NCBI GenBank assembly: GCA_964628385.1
Contig: CAZVOD010000144.1
Span: 1 to 5,756 of the forward strand
Source of the DNA: JANQPA01 sp964628385
GTDB taxonomy: Bacteria; Bacteroidota; Bacteroidia; Chitinophagales; Saprospiraceae
Length of the DNA stretch: 5,756 nucleotides
Direction: 5' to 3'
The first letter of the stretch is position 1. Each line of letters opens with the position of its first letter. Below, piece after piece: positions 1-5,224 of the stretch. Both the position numbers and the translations under genes were made by a program. The notes beneath the pieces are model-generated. The model did not search any database and was not told the DNA's origin. It worked only from the letters and a program-made list of their open reading frames with translations.

Positions 1-112
1 TGGTAATAAGTGTTTGGATACCTCTTTTTATGGTATCCCCAAATTCTCGTCCTCCACTCATGGCTCCAAGGACGATTACTGCTGTCAAAAAAATTCCAAT
101 GATCGTTATCAT
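1..112 (-). CDS. N-terminal part of an unrecognised membrane protein (runs off left edge)
   Basis: Read on the minus strand, an open frame starts with ATG at 112-110 and stays open for 37 codons to the window edge. It begins MITIIGIFLTAVIVLGAM, a strongly hydrophobic stretch that looks like a membrane segment or signal anchor, and continues SGGREFGDTIKRGIQTLIT. The same frame is open upstream to a TAG near 202, and a GTG at 187-185 could give 25 more residues (VAIVREFLNVTCKDN...). I prefer the ATG because the longer form would read back through a good plus-strand promoter. I do not recognise the family. It is divergent from the 484-residue gene. The real length and function lie outside the window. 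Confidence 0.42.
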   Translation of the reverse strand, partial: MITIIGIFLTAVIVLGAMSGGREFGDTIKRGIQTLIT

Positions 113-121
113 GATTACAAA

Positions 122-152
122 TTTTGATTTTTGAAAAAAAGCGTTATCTTTG
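122..152 (+). promoter_or_regulatory. Bacteroidota-type promoter (TTTG-N18-TAtcTTTG)
   Basis: TTTG at 123-126 is followed after 18 bases by TATCTTTG at 145-152. This matches the known Bacteroidota sigma-factor consensus (-33 TTTG, -7 TAnnTTTG) in both boxes and in spacing. Transcription would begin near 158-160 and run rightward. The first gene of normal size in that direction starts at 350, so the leader would be about 190 nt. The first ATG, at 180, opens only eight codons (MATVQTYA, stop at 204-206). The promoter may therefore serve the 484-residue gene through a long leader, or be left over from a gene whose body has been lost. Confidence 0.5.
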
Positions 153-191
153 CAGGTCACGTTTAAGAACTCTCTTACAATGGCCACGGTA

Positions 192-199
192 CAAACCTA
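192..199 (-). promoter_or_regulatory. Possible -7 box for the leftward membrane-protein gene
   Basis: The minus strand reads TAGGTTTG at 199-192, an exact fit to TAnnTTTG. No good TTG box lies at the proper distance upstream; TGG is the nearest. It would start a transcript near 185, giving a leader of about 75 nt before the ATG at 112. It is weak because only one box fits. Confidence 0.2.
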
Positions 200-349
200 T
201 GCATAACGCTCTCAGCATGCCATAACAGCTTCTTACCAGCTTTTTTTACCTTTTTTGCTTATTTAATGGTCTAATATGCCTATTGGGTAATCATATTTTT
301 CTTATATTTTCCAGCATAATTAGTTTATTTGCTGTTAATATGCTGACAT

Positions 350-1804
350 ATGCCCAGACAAAAATGCTCAACCCCTGCTTTTCAAAAGTTGCTCTCCAAA
401 ATTTTAGAAAAAAGTGGTTTTACCAAAAAAGAAATGCAAGAGAACTATTCGAAGGTCCTTGGCTTCCAGAATGGTGATCCTTACCCACTCAACGAGTATG
501 ATATATCGTATGATAAAAAGACTGTTAAGGGCGAAATCCTGAAAAATGAGGCGGTTTTTGAATACCTTAAAGATTATTGTATTAAGGAAGAGAAGATAAA
601 ATCAAGAGATGTTCCTATTGAAGAACTAGGTCGACATTTTAATGCACAGCATTTATATAGAAAGATCAAAGAGGCTAAAAAAAGTAAAACCGTAAATATT
701 GACGAGCCTTATCTGCGCATATATCTGATATATACCGGTTATAAAAGTATAGAAGATATAGAAGCTGAAATTCCTCAAAGCGATGATGAGCCTCTCAAGT
801 GTGAATACAAGGGGTATTATTACGCTTATCGAAAGCACGACGTGGATTCTTTTGATTTTCTCCTCGCTTTTGAACAAGATGCACCTGTAAGGGCAGAACT
901 CAAAAATTTTCATACTTTCAAAACGAATTTGAATTATATTGGAAAAGTTGAAAAGTTAGGTCAGAATAAGCTGAAAATTCGGCTGGATAGTAGTGATGAT
1001 AAGTTTTCTATGACTTTAATTGCCTTTGTGGGAGATAATTTTGAAGAAGACTTAATTCTATGTGCTATTAGTGCGATTTCTTCTGATAATTACTACCCGA
1101 TCAATACCGAGGCTGTTTTGCATCGAAAAAAACCGGATGTGGATGAGCCAACTAGAGAAGAGGAGGAGCTGAAGATTAAGCGTTTTTTATTTCTTCATAG
1201 ATATTATTTCAGGATTCGTGGCAGGGTGGTTAGTTTGGGAAATTTGGAGGCCAAAAAAGTAGATGTCAATGAGTTGAAAAAGATGAAAGTTATAGGAGAG
1301 TGGCAAACCATGCGTTTTTCAGATAACTACGAAAAAATAATACTAAGTAAATTCTCAGTTGAAGATACTTATAAATGCAGCTATAAAACATCTGTTTATA
1401 ACGATTCCAACTACGATACGCAAGTATGTATAATCAATATAAACAAAGATGATCCCTACCAAAATAAAAAGACTTTGTGCATTTCTATGCATCCTAACAT
1501 AGGTATCGGGGTTATTGCCTACATGATTTTGCGTAAGGAGGAGAATCATACCAACAGCAAGCTGAATATAATGAAAGGATATATCAGTTTTACGAGTAAT
1601 AGCGACGGCAAGCCTTTCACCAGACCGATAGTGATGTTTAGAACCCAAGAGGAGCCGGTGATAGAAAGTATAAAAATCTCTGAATTTCTGGAGGAAGAAG
1701 AACAAAAGGATGAAAAAAGCAAAACAGAACTACTCAGGCTTTATGAAACGCTGGTATCCGAAGAGAAGCGTAATGCAGCAAAATTCAAGGAGGACGATGA
1801 TTAA
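350..1804 (+). CDS. Hypothetical 484-residue protein with helical N-terminus and two beta-rich halves
   Basis: This is a complete 484-residue frame that I cannot assign to a named family. It has no signal peptide and no membrane segment, so it is probably cytoplasmic. Residues 1-140 look helical and very charged. Residues 118-137 (DEPYLRIYLIYTGYKSIEDI) resemble the 'LA-fLGY-s-edF' segment that ends small helical N-terminal modules in many Bacteroidota regulatory proteins; this is from memory and only suggestive. Residues 151-260 form a beta-rich unit starting CEYKGYYYAYRK and ending NYYPINTEAVLHRK. Residues about 316-432 may repeat it, starting GEWQTMRFSDN and ending GKPFTRPIVMFRTQ. Residues 262-278 are an acidic linker, and 445-484 are a highly charged, probably coiled tail. 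The start at 350 (MPRQK) is the first ATG of the frame; I see no clear ribosome binding site, which is usual in Bacteroidota. The gene stands alone, facing the 124-residue gene tail to tail. A ligand-sensing or regulatory role is only a guess. Confidence 0.8.
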   Translation: MPRQKCSTPAFQKLLSKILEKSGFTKKEMQENYSKVLGFQNGDPYPLNEYDISYDKKTVKGEILKNEAVFEYLKDYCIKEEKIKSRDVPIEELGRHFNAQHLYRKIKEAKKSKTVNIDEPYLRIYLIYTGYKSIEDIEAEIPQSDDEPLKCEYKGYYYAYRKHDVDSFDFLLAFEQDAPVRAELKNFHTFKTNLNYIGKVEKLGQNKLKIRLDSSDDKFSMTLIAFVGDNFEEDLILCAISAISSDNYYPINTEAVLHRKKPDVDEPTREEEELKIKRFLFLHRYYFRIRGRVVSLGNLEAKKVDVNELKKMKVIGEWQTMRFSDNYEKIILSKFSVEDTYKCSYKTSVYNDSNYDTQVCIININKDDPYQNKKTLCISMHPNIGIGVIAYMILRKEENHTNSKLNIMKGYISFTSNSDGKPFTRPIVMFRTQEEPVIESIKISEFLEEEEQKDEKSKTELLRLYETLVSEEKRNAAKFKEDDD

Positions 1805-1842
1805 GTATGCTGAATCAGGGCAGATAAAATGGCTTACCTTGA

Positions 1843-2217
1843 CTAATAATCTATAGAAGCCTTTTCGTATTGCGTACATGTCGCTTTATCGGGAGGAACA
1901 TTGCCATGAATGCTTTTGACTAATTTGGCGTCTTTTAACAGGGCTAGGATTTCAGCTAGTATCTTCTCTTTTTTAAAAAGGATCTGGTAAGTAGAAATGT
2001 CGTAATTATCCAAGTTGAAAACTACAGCCTCTTTTTTTGTTTTCAACTTATGAAATAAGGATTTTAAAGCTTCATCAAGTGATTTTTCTTTTTTCTTATA
2101 GGTCAAAAGCACGGCACTTGGGAAGTTGGTGAGTTCTTCGTCTTCGTATTCCCAGAGCTGAGTAGGCTTTCCTATGTAAAGAGCCACTTTAGTTTTAGTA
2201 TCAAGGTTATGAGGCAT
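1843..2217 (-). CDS. Hypothetical 124-residue protein
   Basis: This small complete frame starts at ATG 2217-2215 (MPHNLDTKTKVALYIGKP) and ends at TAG 1845-1843. I do not recognise a family. There is no signal peptide or membrane segment. The likely pattern is alternating strands and helices: strands near KVALYIG, SAVLLTY and EAVVFNL, and helices near KSLDEALKSLFHKLK and KKEKILAEILALLKDAK. This fits a small alpha/beta fold. Lysines are abundant. Its stop lies 38 bases from the stop of the 484-residue gene, so the two converge and their 3' ends could interfere. I see no strong terminator hairpin in that gap. Its A+T-rich base use matches the neighbouring host genes. The leader upstream holds a possible -7 box at 2319-2312. 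Confidence 0.6.
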   Translation of the reverse strand: MPHNLDTKTKVALYIGKPTQLWEYEDEELTNFPSAVLLTYKKKEKSLDEALKSLFHKLKTKKEAVVFNLDNYDISTYQILFKKEKILAEILALLKDAKLVKSIHGNVPPDKATCTQYEKASIDY

Positions 2218-2255
2218 GGCTGGTAAAGTTGAAATTATAAATCATTTTATTAGAC

Positions 2256-2287
2256 CTTGCAAGCACTATATCGGATTATGCTGCAAG
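2256..2287. repeat. Imperfect inverted repeat in the leader of the 124-residue gene
   Basis: CTTGC-A-AGCA (2256-2265) pairs with TGCT-GCAAG (2279-2287). This gives a 9-bp stem with one bulged base and a 13-base loop. It lies about 40-70 bases upstream of the minus-strand start at 2217, downstream of the possible -7 box. It could form in the leader mRNA or serve as a protein site. It lacks a T-run on the minus strand, so a terminator is unlikely. Confidence 0.3.
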
Positions 2288-2311
2288 TATATTTTAATTT
2301 TTAATATAAAA

Positions 2312-2319
2312 CAAAGTTA
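2312..2319 (-). promoter_or_regulatory. Possible -7 box for the 124-residue gene
   Basis: The minus strand reads TAACTTTG at 2319-2312, an exact TAnnTTTG match in a strongly A+T-rich spacer. It would give a leader of about 90 nt before the ATG at 2217. No TTG lies at the expected distance upstream, so only half of the promoter consensus is present. Confidence 0.3.
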
Positions 2320-2420
2320 ATATTTTATTTTGGATTATTATTACAGTTTTTTCCACTGATTGTTGGGAATTCTTTTGACTTTTAATGATTTCTCTCAATA
2401 AATTGTAGGTCCGCGTAGGG

Positions 2421-2761
2421 TGGTATTTTGCCTACAGCAGTGGTTTGCGATTGAGTGGAGTTTGCTATCTAAAGCCAGAAGATATAGATTTAGAGCGCCG
2501 TCAGGTATTTATCAATAAGAAAACCACGTTTCATACCTTGCGGGATTCTTACGCTACGCACTTGCTGAAGCCGGGTACAGATGTATGCTTGATTCAGGAG
2601 CTTTTGGGGCACTCGGATATCAAGACTACCTGTTGTACATGCATGTGAGCAAGCGGACGTTGAGGCTGGTGCGCAGCCCGTTGGATAGCTTGTTTGAAGG
2701 GAATGAGGAGGAAAAGAGCAACAAACTGTTGAAATATATTAACGAGTCGGCATTAATTTGA
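2421..2761 (+). pseudogene. Remnant of a tyrosine recombinase / phage-type integrase (XerC/XerD-like)
   Basis: The intact family cuts and rejoins DNA with a catalytic R-K-H-R-H-Y set. Here the frame around 2424-2520 gives YFAYSSGLRLSGVCYLKPED followed by IDLERRQVFINKK. This is the segment around the first catalytic Arg, although the usual Glu of 'RLSE' is Gly. It then jumps straight to FHTLRDSYATHLL, the His-x-x-Arg motif, and QELLGHSDIKTT, the second His. Roughly 50 residues of the catalytic domain, including the Lys hairpin, are missing, as is the whole N-terminal core-binding domain. After KTT (base 2630) the frame shifts. The next frame, from 2633, continues LYMHVSKRTLRLVRSPLDSL with the catalytic Tyr codon at 2636-2638, and ends at TGA 2759-2761. 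One lost base near 2630 would explain the shift. The gene is clearly dead. The G+C-richer bases suggest an origin different from the flanks. Confidence 0.85.
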
Positions 2762-2769
2762 AAAATACA

Positions 2770-3495
2770 ATGATAAAATTCTTTAGAAAGATTAGACGAA
2801 AATTACTGACTGAAAATAAGGTTAGTAAATATCTAATTTATGCAATTGGTGAAATTGTACTTGTGGTTATAGGGATTTTTATCGCGCTACAATTAAATAA
2901 TTGGAATGAAAACCGAAAAATTAAAAATATTGAGCAAGCATTATTAACCGATTTAAAAACCGAAATCAAAACTAGTATTTCTGATTTACAAGAAATCATT
3001 GAGTCACACACAGAAAATCTCGTAGCCGCAACTCTATTAAAAGAATTTATGTACGATAGGGAGAAAGGAAGGAATACTGATAGGGCTATTTGGGATAAAG
3101 CGATTAAGGATATGGATTACAATGTGACTTATGATCCAAAATTAGGAATACTGAAATCAATTATAAGTTCAGGAAAAGTAGATTACATCTCAAATAAAGA
3201 ACTTCGTTATAAGCTATCATCATTAAACGATTTAATTATCGATACTAACGAATCGACCAACGAAATAAACAAGAACAGACCAATTCTCTATTGGACGACA
3301 ATAAACAAATATTTTGAGAGACAACCAGATGAAAGCGTAAAAACTAATTATGACAAAATGTTCAATGATTCAGAGTTTATTTGGTGGCTCGGATGGTTAG
3401 AATCTGTAAGAAAAGAAGGTTTAGAAGAAGAAAATGAGTTATCAATATTTTTAAAGGATATGATAAAAATCATAGACTCTGAAATAGAAGAATAA
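2770..3495 (+). CDS. DUF6090-family membrane-anchored protein
   Basis: This is a complete 241-residue protein, the normal size for the family. The start MIKFFRKIRRKLL at 2770 matches the usual family start; a TTG at 2758 would add four residues but lies across the end of the recombinase remnant. A basic N-terminus is followed by one membrane segment at residues 21-42 (YAIGEIVLVVIGIFIALQ) and then LNNWNENRK, the signature of the family. The remainder is a charged, mostly helical soluble domain with the conserved-looking stretch ILKSIISSGKVDYISNKELR at about 133-152. The N-terminal basic cluster suggests that the C-terminal domain is on the outer face of the inner membrane. The molecular function is not known to me. 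In other Bacteroidota these genes often occur as paralogues. Here the gene stands alone between a dead integrase (8-base gap) and an IS66 end 7 bases after its stop. I saw no full promoter directly upstream. Confidence 0.88.
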   Translation: MIKFFRKIRRKLLTENKVSKYLIYAIGEIVLVVIGIFIALQLNNWNENRKIKNIEQALLTDLKTEIKTSISDLQEIIESHTENLVAATLLKEFMYDREKGRNTDRAIWDKAIKDMDYNVTYDPKLGILKSIISSGKVDYISNKELRYKLSSLNDLIIDTNESTNEINKNRPILYWTTINKYFERQPDESVKTNYDKMFNDSEFIWWLGWLESVRKEGLEEENELSIFLKDMIKIIDSEIEE

Positions 3496-3502
3496 TTAAA
3501 AC

Positions 3503-3527
3503 GTAAGCGTCCGAGCAAAGGCGTCTT
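3503..3527. repeat. IS66-type left terminal inverted repeat
   Basis: It starts GTAAGCGTCC, which fits the conserved IS66-family terminus (GTAAGCG...). The inner boundary is approximate because the partner repeat is missing. An 8-bp target duplication, normal for this family, cannot be tested. Confidence 0.65.
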
Positions 3528-3571
3528 GATTGGTGGTTTGGGTGGATCTACCTTTGGGTAAAACCAAAGAT

Positions 3572-3862
3572 ATGAGTCCAGGCACACGCGTACAAAAATG
3601 GCAGGCTGTATTAGTAGAGCAATCCACATCGGGCTTAAGCAAGAAGGCTTTTTGTGAGCAGCGAGGCATCCACCCGAGTAAATTCTATTACTGGCAACGG
3701 CGCCTGTGCGACCCAACGCCCGGACAAGCGGTAGGTTTTCGGCAGCTTCAGCCCAGTACGGAACACGAACTGGTGATCTGTTTGTCGAATAAAGAACTGA
3801 GGCTTCGCAGCCAGTCGATTTCGACCCTGGCTCAAATCATACAACACCTGGACGATGCTTAG
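3572..3862 (+). CDS. tnpA: IS66-family accessory protein TnpA
   Basis: This is a complete 96-residue protein of the IS66 TnpA/OrfA family, a small helix-turn-helix protein needed by many IS66 elements along with TnpB and the DDE transposase. The family pattern is clear: VQKWQAVLVEQSTSGLSKKAFCEQRGIHPSKFYYWQRRL at residues 7-45 (broken here by position only: W-x9-SGLS-x2-AFC-x10-FYYW-x-RRL). The C-terminal half includes ELVICLSNKELRL, typical of the family's beta-rich tail. I chose ATG 3572 over GTG 3530 because the homology starts just after it. The last bases overlap the tnpB start (ATG 3855), as is usual. The gene is intact, but the rest of its transposon is gone, so it may be without function. 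Confidence 0.85.
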   Translation: MSPGTRVQKWQAVLVEQSTSGLSKKAFCEQRGIHPSKFYYWQRRLCDPTPGQAVGFRQLQPSTEHELVICLSNKELRLRSQSISTLAQIIQHLDDA

Positions 3863-3953
3863 TTTTTCTTCTCGGCAACGGTACTTTCTCTACGGTACAC
3901 CTACCGATATGCGCAAGGGTTTTTCGGGCTTGAGTGGTCTGGTACGTGTGTAA
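3855..3953 (+). pseudogene. tnpB: IS66-family TnpB, 5' fragment
   Basis: The frame starts with ATG 3855, overlapping the end of tnpA by 8 bases. It reads MLSFSSRQRYFLYGTPTD then MRKGFSGLSGLVR. The TDMRKGF-x2-L-x2-LV stretch is the N-terminal signature of IS66 TnpB (Orf2). Full-length proteins have about 110-120 residues and continue to a second conserved block ending in a KRLE-like motif; here the frame stops after 32 residues at TAA 3951-3953, whose bases belong to the invading IS21-type end. The gene is interrupted by insertion. Confidence 0.85.
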
Positions 3954-4733
3954 TCCGATCCATCTGACCCCCCAAATCTGATTTTATCTGACCCCGGTAT
4001 TCCGGGCATCTGACCCCCTGGGCTGTTAATAACATTCCGGCGGTTTGCCCCCCTTGAAAAGATACCGAATCGTACGTCAAGAATGCCCAACTTCGGTCCA
4101 AAAAATGGATCGATGGCAAAACGAAAACGTATGGATCAGATCAAATCTGTTTTACGCAATTACCTGGCCTGTGGCTCGATCAAAGGTACAGCTCGACAGC
4201 TGAAGATGTCGAAGAATATGGTCCGAGAGTATCTTCGTCGGGCTGAAGCCCAAAGCATCGATCTGTCTGAGTTGTTGGACCTGGATGATGAACAACTCCA
4301 TCAGATCTTTTATCCTTCTGAGGCCCAACAGGCTTCCTATCGCTCAAAAGTGTTTGATGAGCAAGTGGATTATTGGCTCAAGGAACTTGGCCGAGTGGGC
4401 GTCACTCGACACTTGTTGTGGGAAGAATACCGCTCCAGCCATCCTGATGGATATGGCTATAGCCAGTTTTGTGATCGGCTGCGCCGGGTTGTCAAGTGTA
4501 AAGACCTTACCTTGGCCCTGGAACATAATCCGGGCGAAGTATTGATGCTGGATTTTGCCGGTAAAAAGATGCACTGGGTAGATACCCAAAGCGGCGAAGT
4601 TCACCCCTGTGAATTGCTGGTAGGGGTGCTGCCTTTTTCTCAATACAGCTTTTGCGTAGCGCTGCCTTCTCAGAGCCTCCCGGACTTTGTCCATGGTCTA
4701 AACCAAGCCTTACTCTTCCTGGGCGTCCTTCCC
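3947..4733 (+). mobile_element. IS21-family remnant, left end plus 5' part of istA
   Basis: The element starts at a TGTGTAATCC or TGTAATCC terminus (3947 or 3949) inside IS66 tnpB. A leader with repeated ATCTGACCCC motifs follows, then istA. It breaks at about 4733, in the middle of istA, where IS3-family coding sequence begins. The rest of istA, all of istB and the right end are missing. A 4-8 bp target duplication cannot be checked. Insertion into IS66 must have come before the loss of its 3' part. Confidence 0.75.
3962..4017 (+). repeat. Three direct repeats ATCTGACCCC at the IS21-type left end
   Basis: Identical 10-mers stand at 3962-3971, 3986-3995 and 4008-4017, with start-to-start spacing of 24 and 22 bases. 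A half copy, ATCTGA, is at 3976-3981. IS21-family elements are known to carry multiple repeats near their ends that bind the IstA transposase, and this array fits that role. Between copies two and three lies a perfect short hairpin, CCCGG-tatt-CCGGG (3993-4006). Confidence 0.65.
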
Positions 4734-4754
4734 ATATCACTTATATCCTTTTAA
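4113..4754 (+). pseudogene. istA: IS21-family transposase IstA, 5' fragment
   Basis: IstA is the DDE transposase of IS21 elements, usually around 400-500 residues. The fragment starts MAKRKRMDQIKSVLRNYLAC. A helix-turn-helix follows at residues 22-44 (SIKGTARQLKMSKNMVREYL), and the catalytic core starts at GEVLMLDFAGKKMHWVD with the first Asp at residue 147. After LNQALLFLGVLP (residue 207, base 4733) the homology stops, just before the expected second Asp region. Six foreign residues (ISLISF) precede a stop at 4752-4754 inside the IS3 piece. An earlier ATG at 4083 would add ten residues; I chose 4113 because the basic MAKRKR start fits better. Only one of three catalytic residues is left, so the product is inactive. 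Confidence 0.88.
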
Positions 4755-5224
4755 AACGAGGGTTTATGTATCTGTTTGCCATTATGGATTTGTTTTCCAG
4801 GTTTATTTTAGCCTGGGATATTGCTAACGCGATGACTGCGAATTGGTGTAAATATGTCTTTGATCAGTGCATTTTTTGGTATCCAACACCAGACATTTTT
4901 AACACCGATCAAGGCAGTCAATTTTCTTCTGATATTTGGATACAGGCAATGACTGATAATGGCATCAAGCAAAGCATGGATGGAAAAGGAAGAGCCATTG
5001 ATAATATCTTTATTGAGCGTTTTTGGCGAAGCTACAAGTACGAATATCTTTATCTGAATGCACCTAATGGTGGAGAAGAATTGTATCAGGAAACGGAAAC
5101 TTATATGAATTTTTATAATTTTGAAAGAGGTCATTAAAGTCTAAATAGGAAGACGCCAGCCGAGGTCTTCTTTGGACAAAAAAACTATTTCATCCCAACT
5201 AAATATTTGGCTCTACTGGTTTAA
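4734..5224 (+). mobile_element. IS3-family remnant, 3' part
   Basis: Only the 3' half of an orfB-type transposase gene is present. It is joined to istA at 4733/4734 and ends near the sulfatase gene. The left end, orfA and the first half of orfB are missing. I could not identify a right terminal repeat before the sulfatase coding sequence starts, so the right end may also be lost. Confidence 0.75.
4734..5224 (+). pseudogene. IS3-family transposase OrfB (rve/DDE domain), 3' fragment with nonsense codon
   Basis: The frame reads ITYILLKRGFMYLFAIMDLF, then the block FNTDQGSQF with the second catalytic Asp (GAT 4907-4909), and DNIFIERFW with the catalytic Glu at 5015. Exactly 35 residues separate Asp and Glu, the DD(35)E rule of IS3 transposases. 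The first Asp, of the 'TDITYI' motif, falls on the junction: the codon at 4733-4735 is CAT instead of GAT. The frame then reads FYNFERGH, meets TAA at 5135-5137 where the family has Gln (ERRHQSLN), and continues in frame SLNRKTPAEVFFG to TAA 5222-5224. So the gene is both decapitated and has a CAA-to-TAA nonsense change. An open frame from 4652 upstream of 4733 is only an out-of-frame reading of istA. Confidence 0.87.

Larger units (their letters stand above)
3503..3948 (+). mobile_element. IS66-family remnant, left end only
   Basis: The element begins with GTAAGCG at 3503, the typical terminus of IS66-family insertion sequences. It carries intact tnpA and the first part of tnpB in the usual overlapping order, and breaks off near 3948 where an IS21-family end starts. 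The large DDE transposase gene (tnpC) is absent, and no matching CGCTTAC right end occurs anywhere in the window. The element cannot move by itself. It sits 7 bases after the stop codon of the DUF6090 gene, so it did not disrupt that gene. Confidence 0.8.

Noticed and set aside
200..232. attC-like look of GCATAACGCTCTCAGCATGCC (as in integron cassettes), with an integrase remnant nearby
   Set aside because: There is no matching complementary core pair with the required spacing, and the integrase remnant is XerD/phage-like without integron features.
283..477. Open frame of 64 codons overlapping the start of the 484-residue gene
   Set aside because: It is in another frame of a well-supported long gene and ends inside it; there is no recognisable content.
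653..913. Minus-strand open frame inside the 484-residue gene, hydrophobic in appearance
   Set aside because: It is antisense to coding sequence. The hydrophobicity is the mirror of the Lys/Glu-rich sense frame.
1355..1705. Minus-strand open frame of 116 codons inside the 484-residue gene
   Set aside because: It is antisense to a coherent plus-strand gene, with no family features.
1825..1840. GGCTTACC as a possible IS66 right end (CGCTTAC)
   Set aside because: It lacks the conserved CG before CTTAC, lies upstream of the left end in the same orientation, and shows no matching repeat.
1805..1842. Terminator between the two convergent genes
   Set aside because: No stable stem with a flanking T-run was found in the 38-base gap.
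3348..3716. Minus-strand open frame across the DUF6090 end and IS66 start
   Set aside because: It crosses the DUF6090/IS66 boundary and is antisense to two recognised genes, so it is chance.
3890..4119. Minus-strand frames across the IS66/IS21 junction
   Set aside because: They span two unrelated elements and reflect only the repeated GGGGTCAGAT motif read in antisense.
4285..4740. Further frames inside istA on both strands
   Set aside because: The istA frame is the one with helix-turn-helix and DDE motifs; the others have none.
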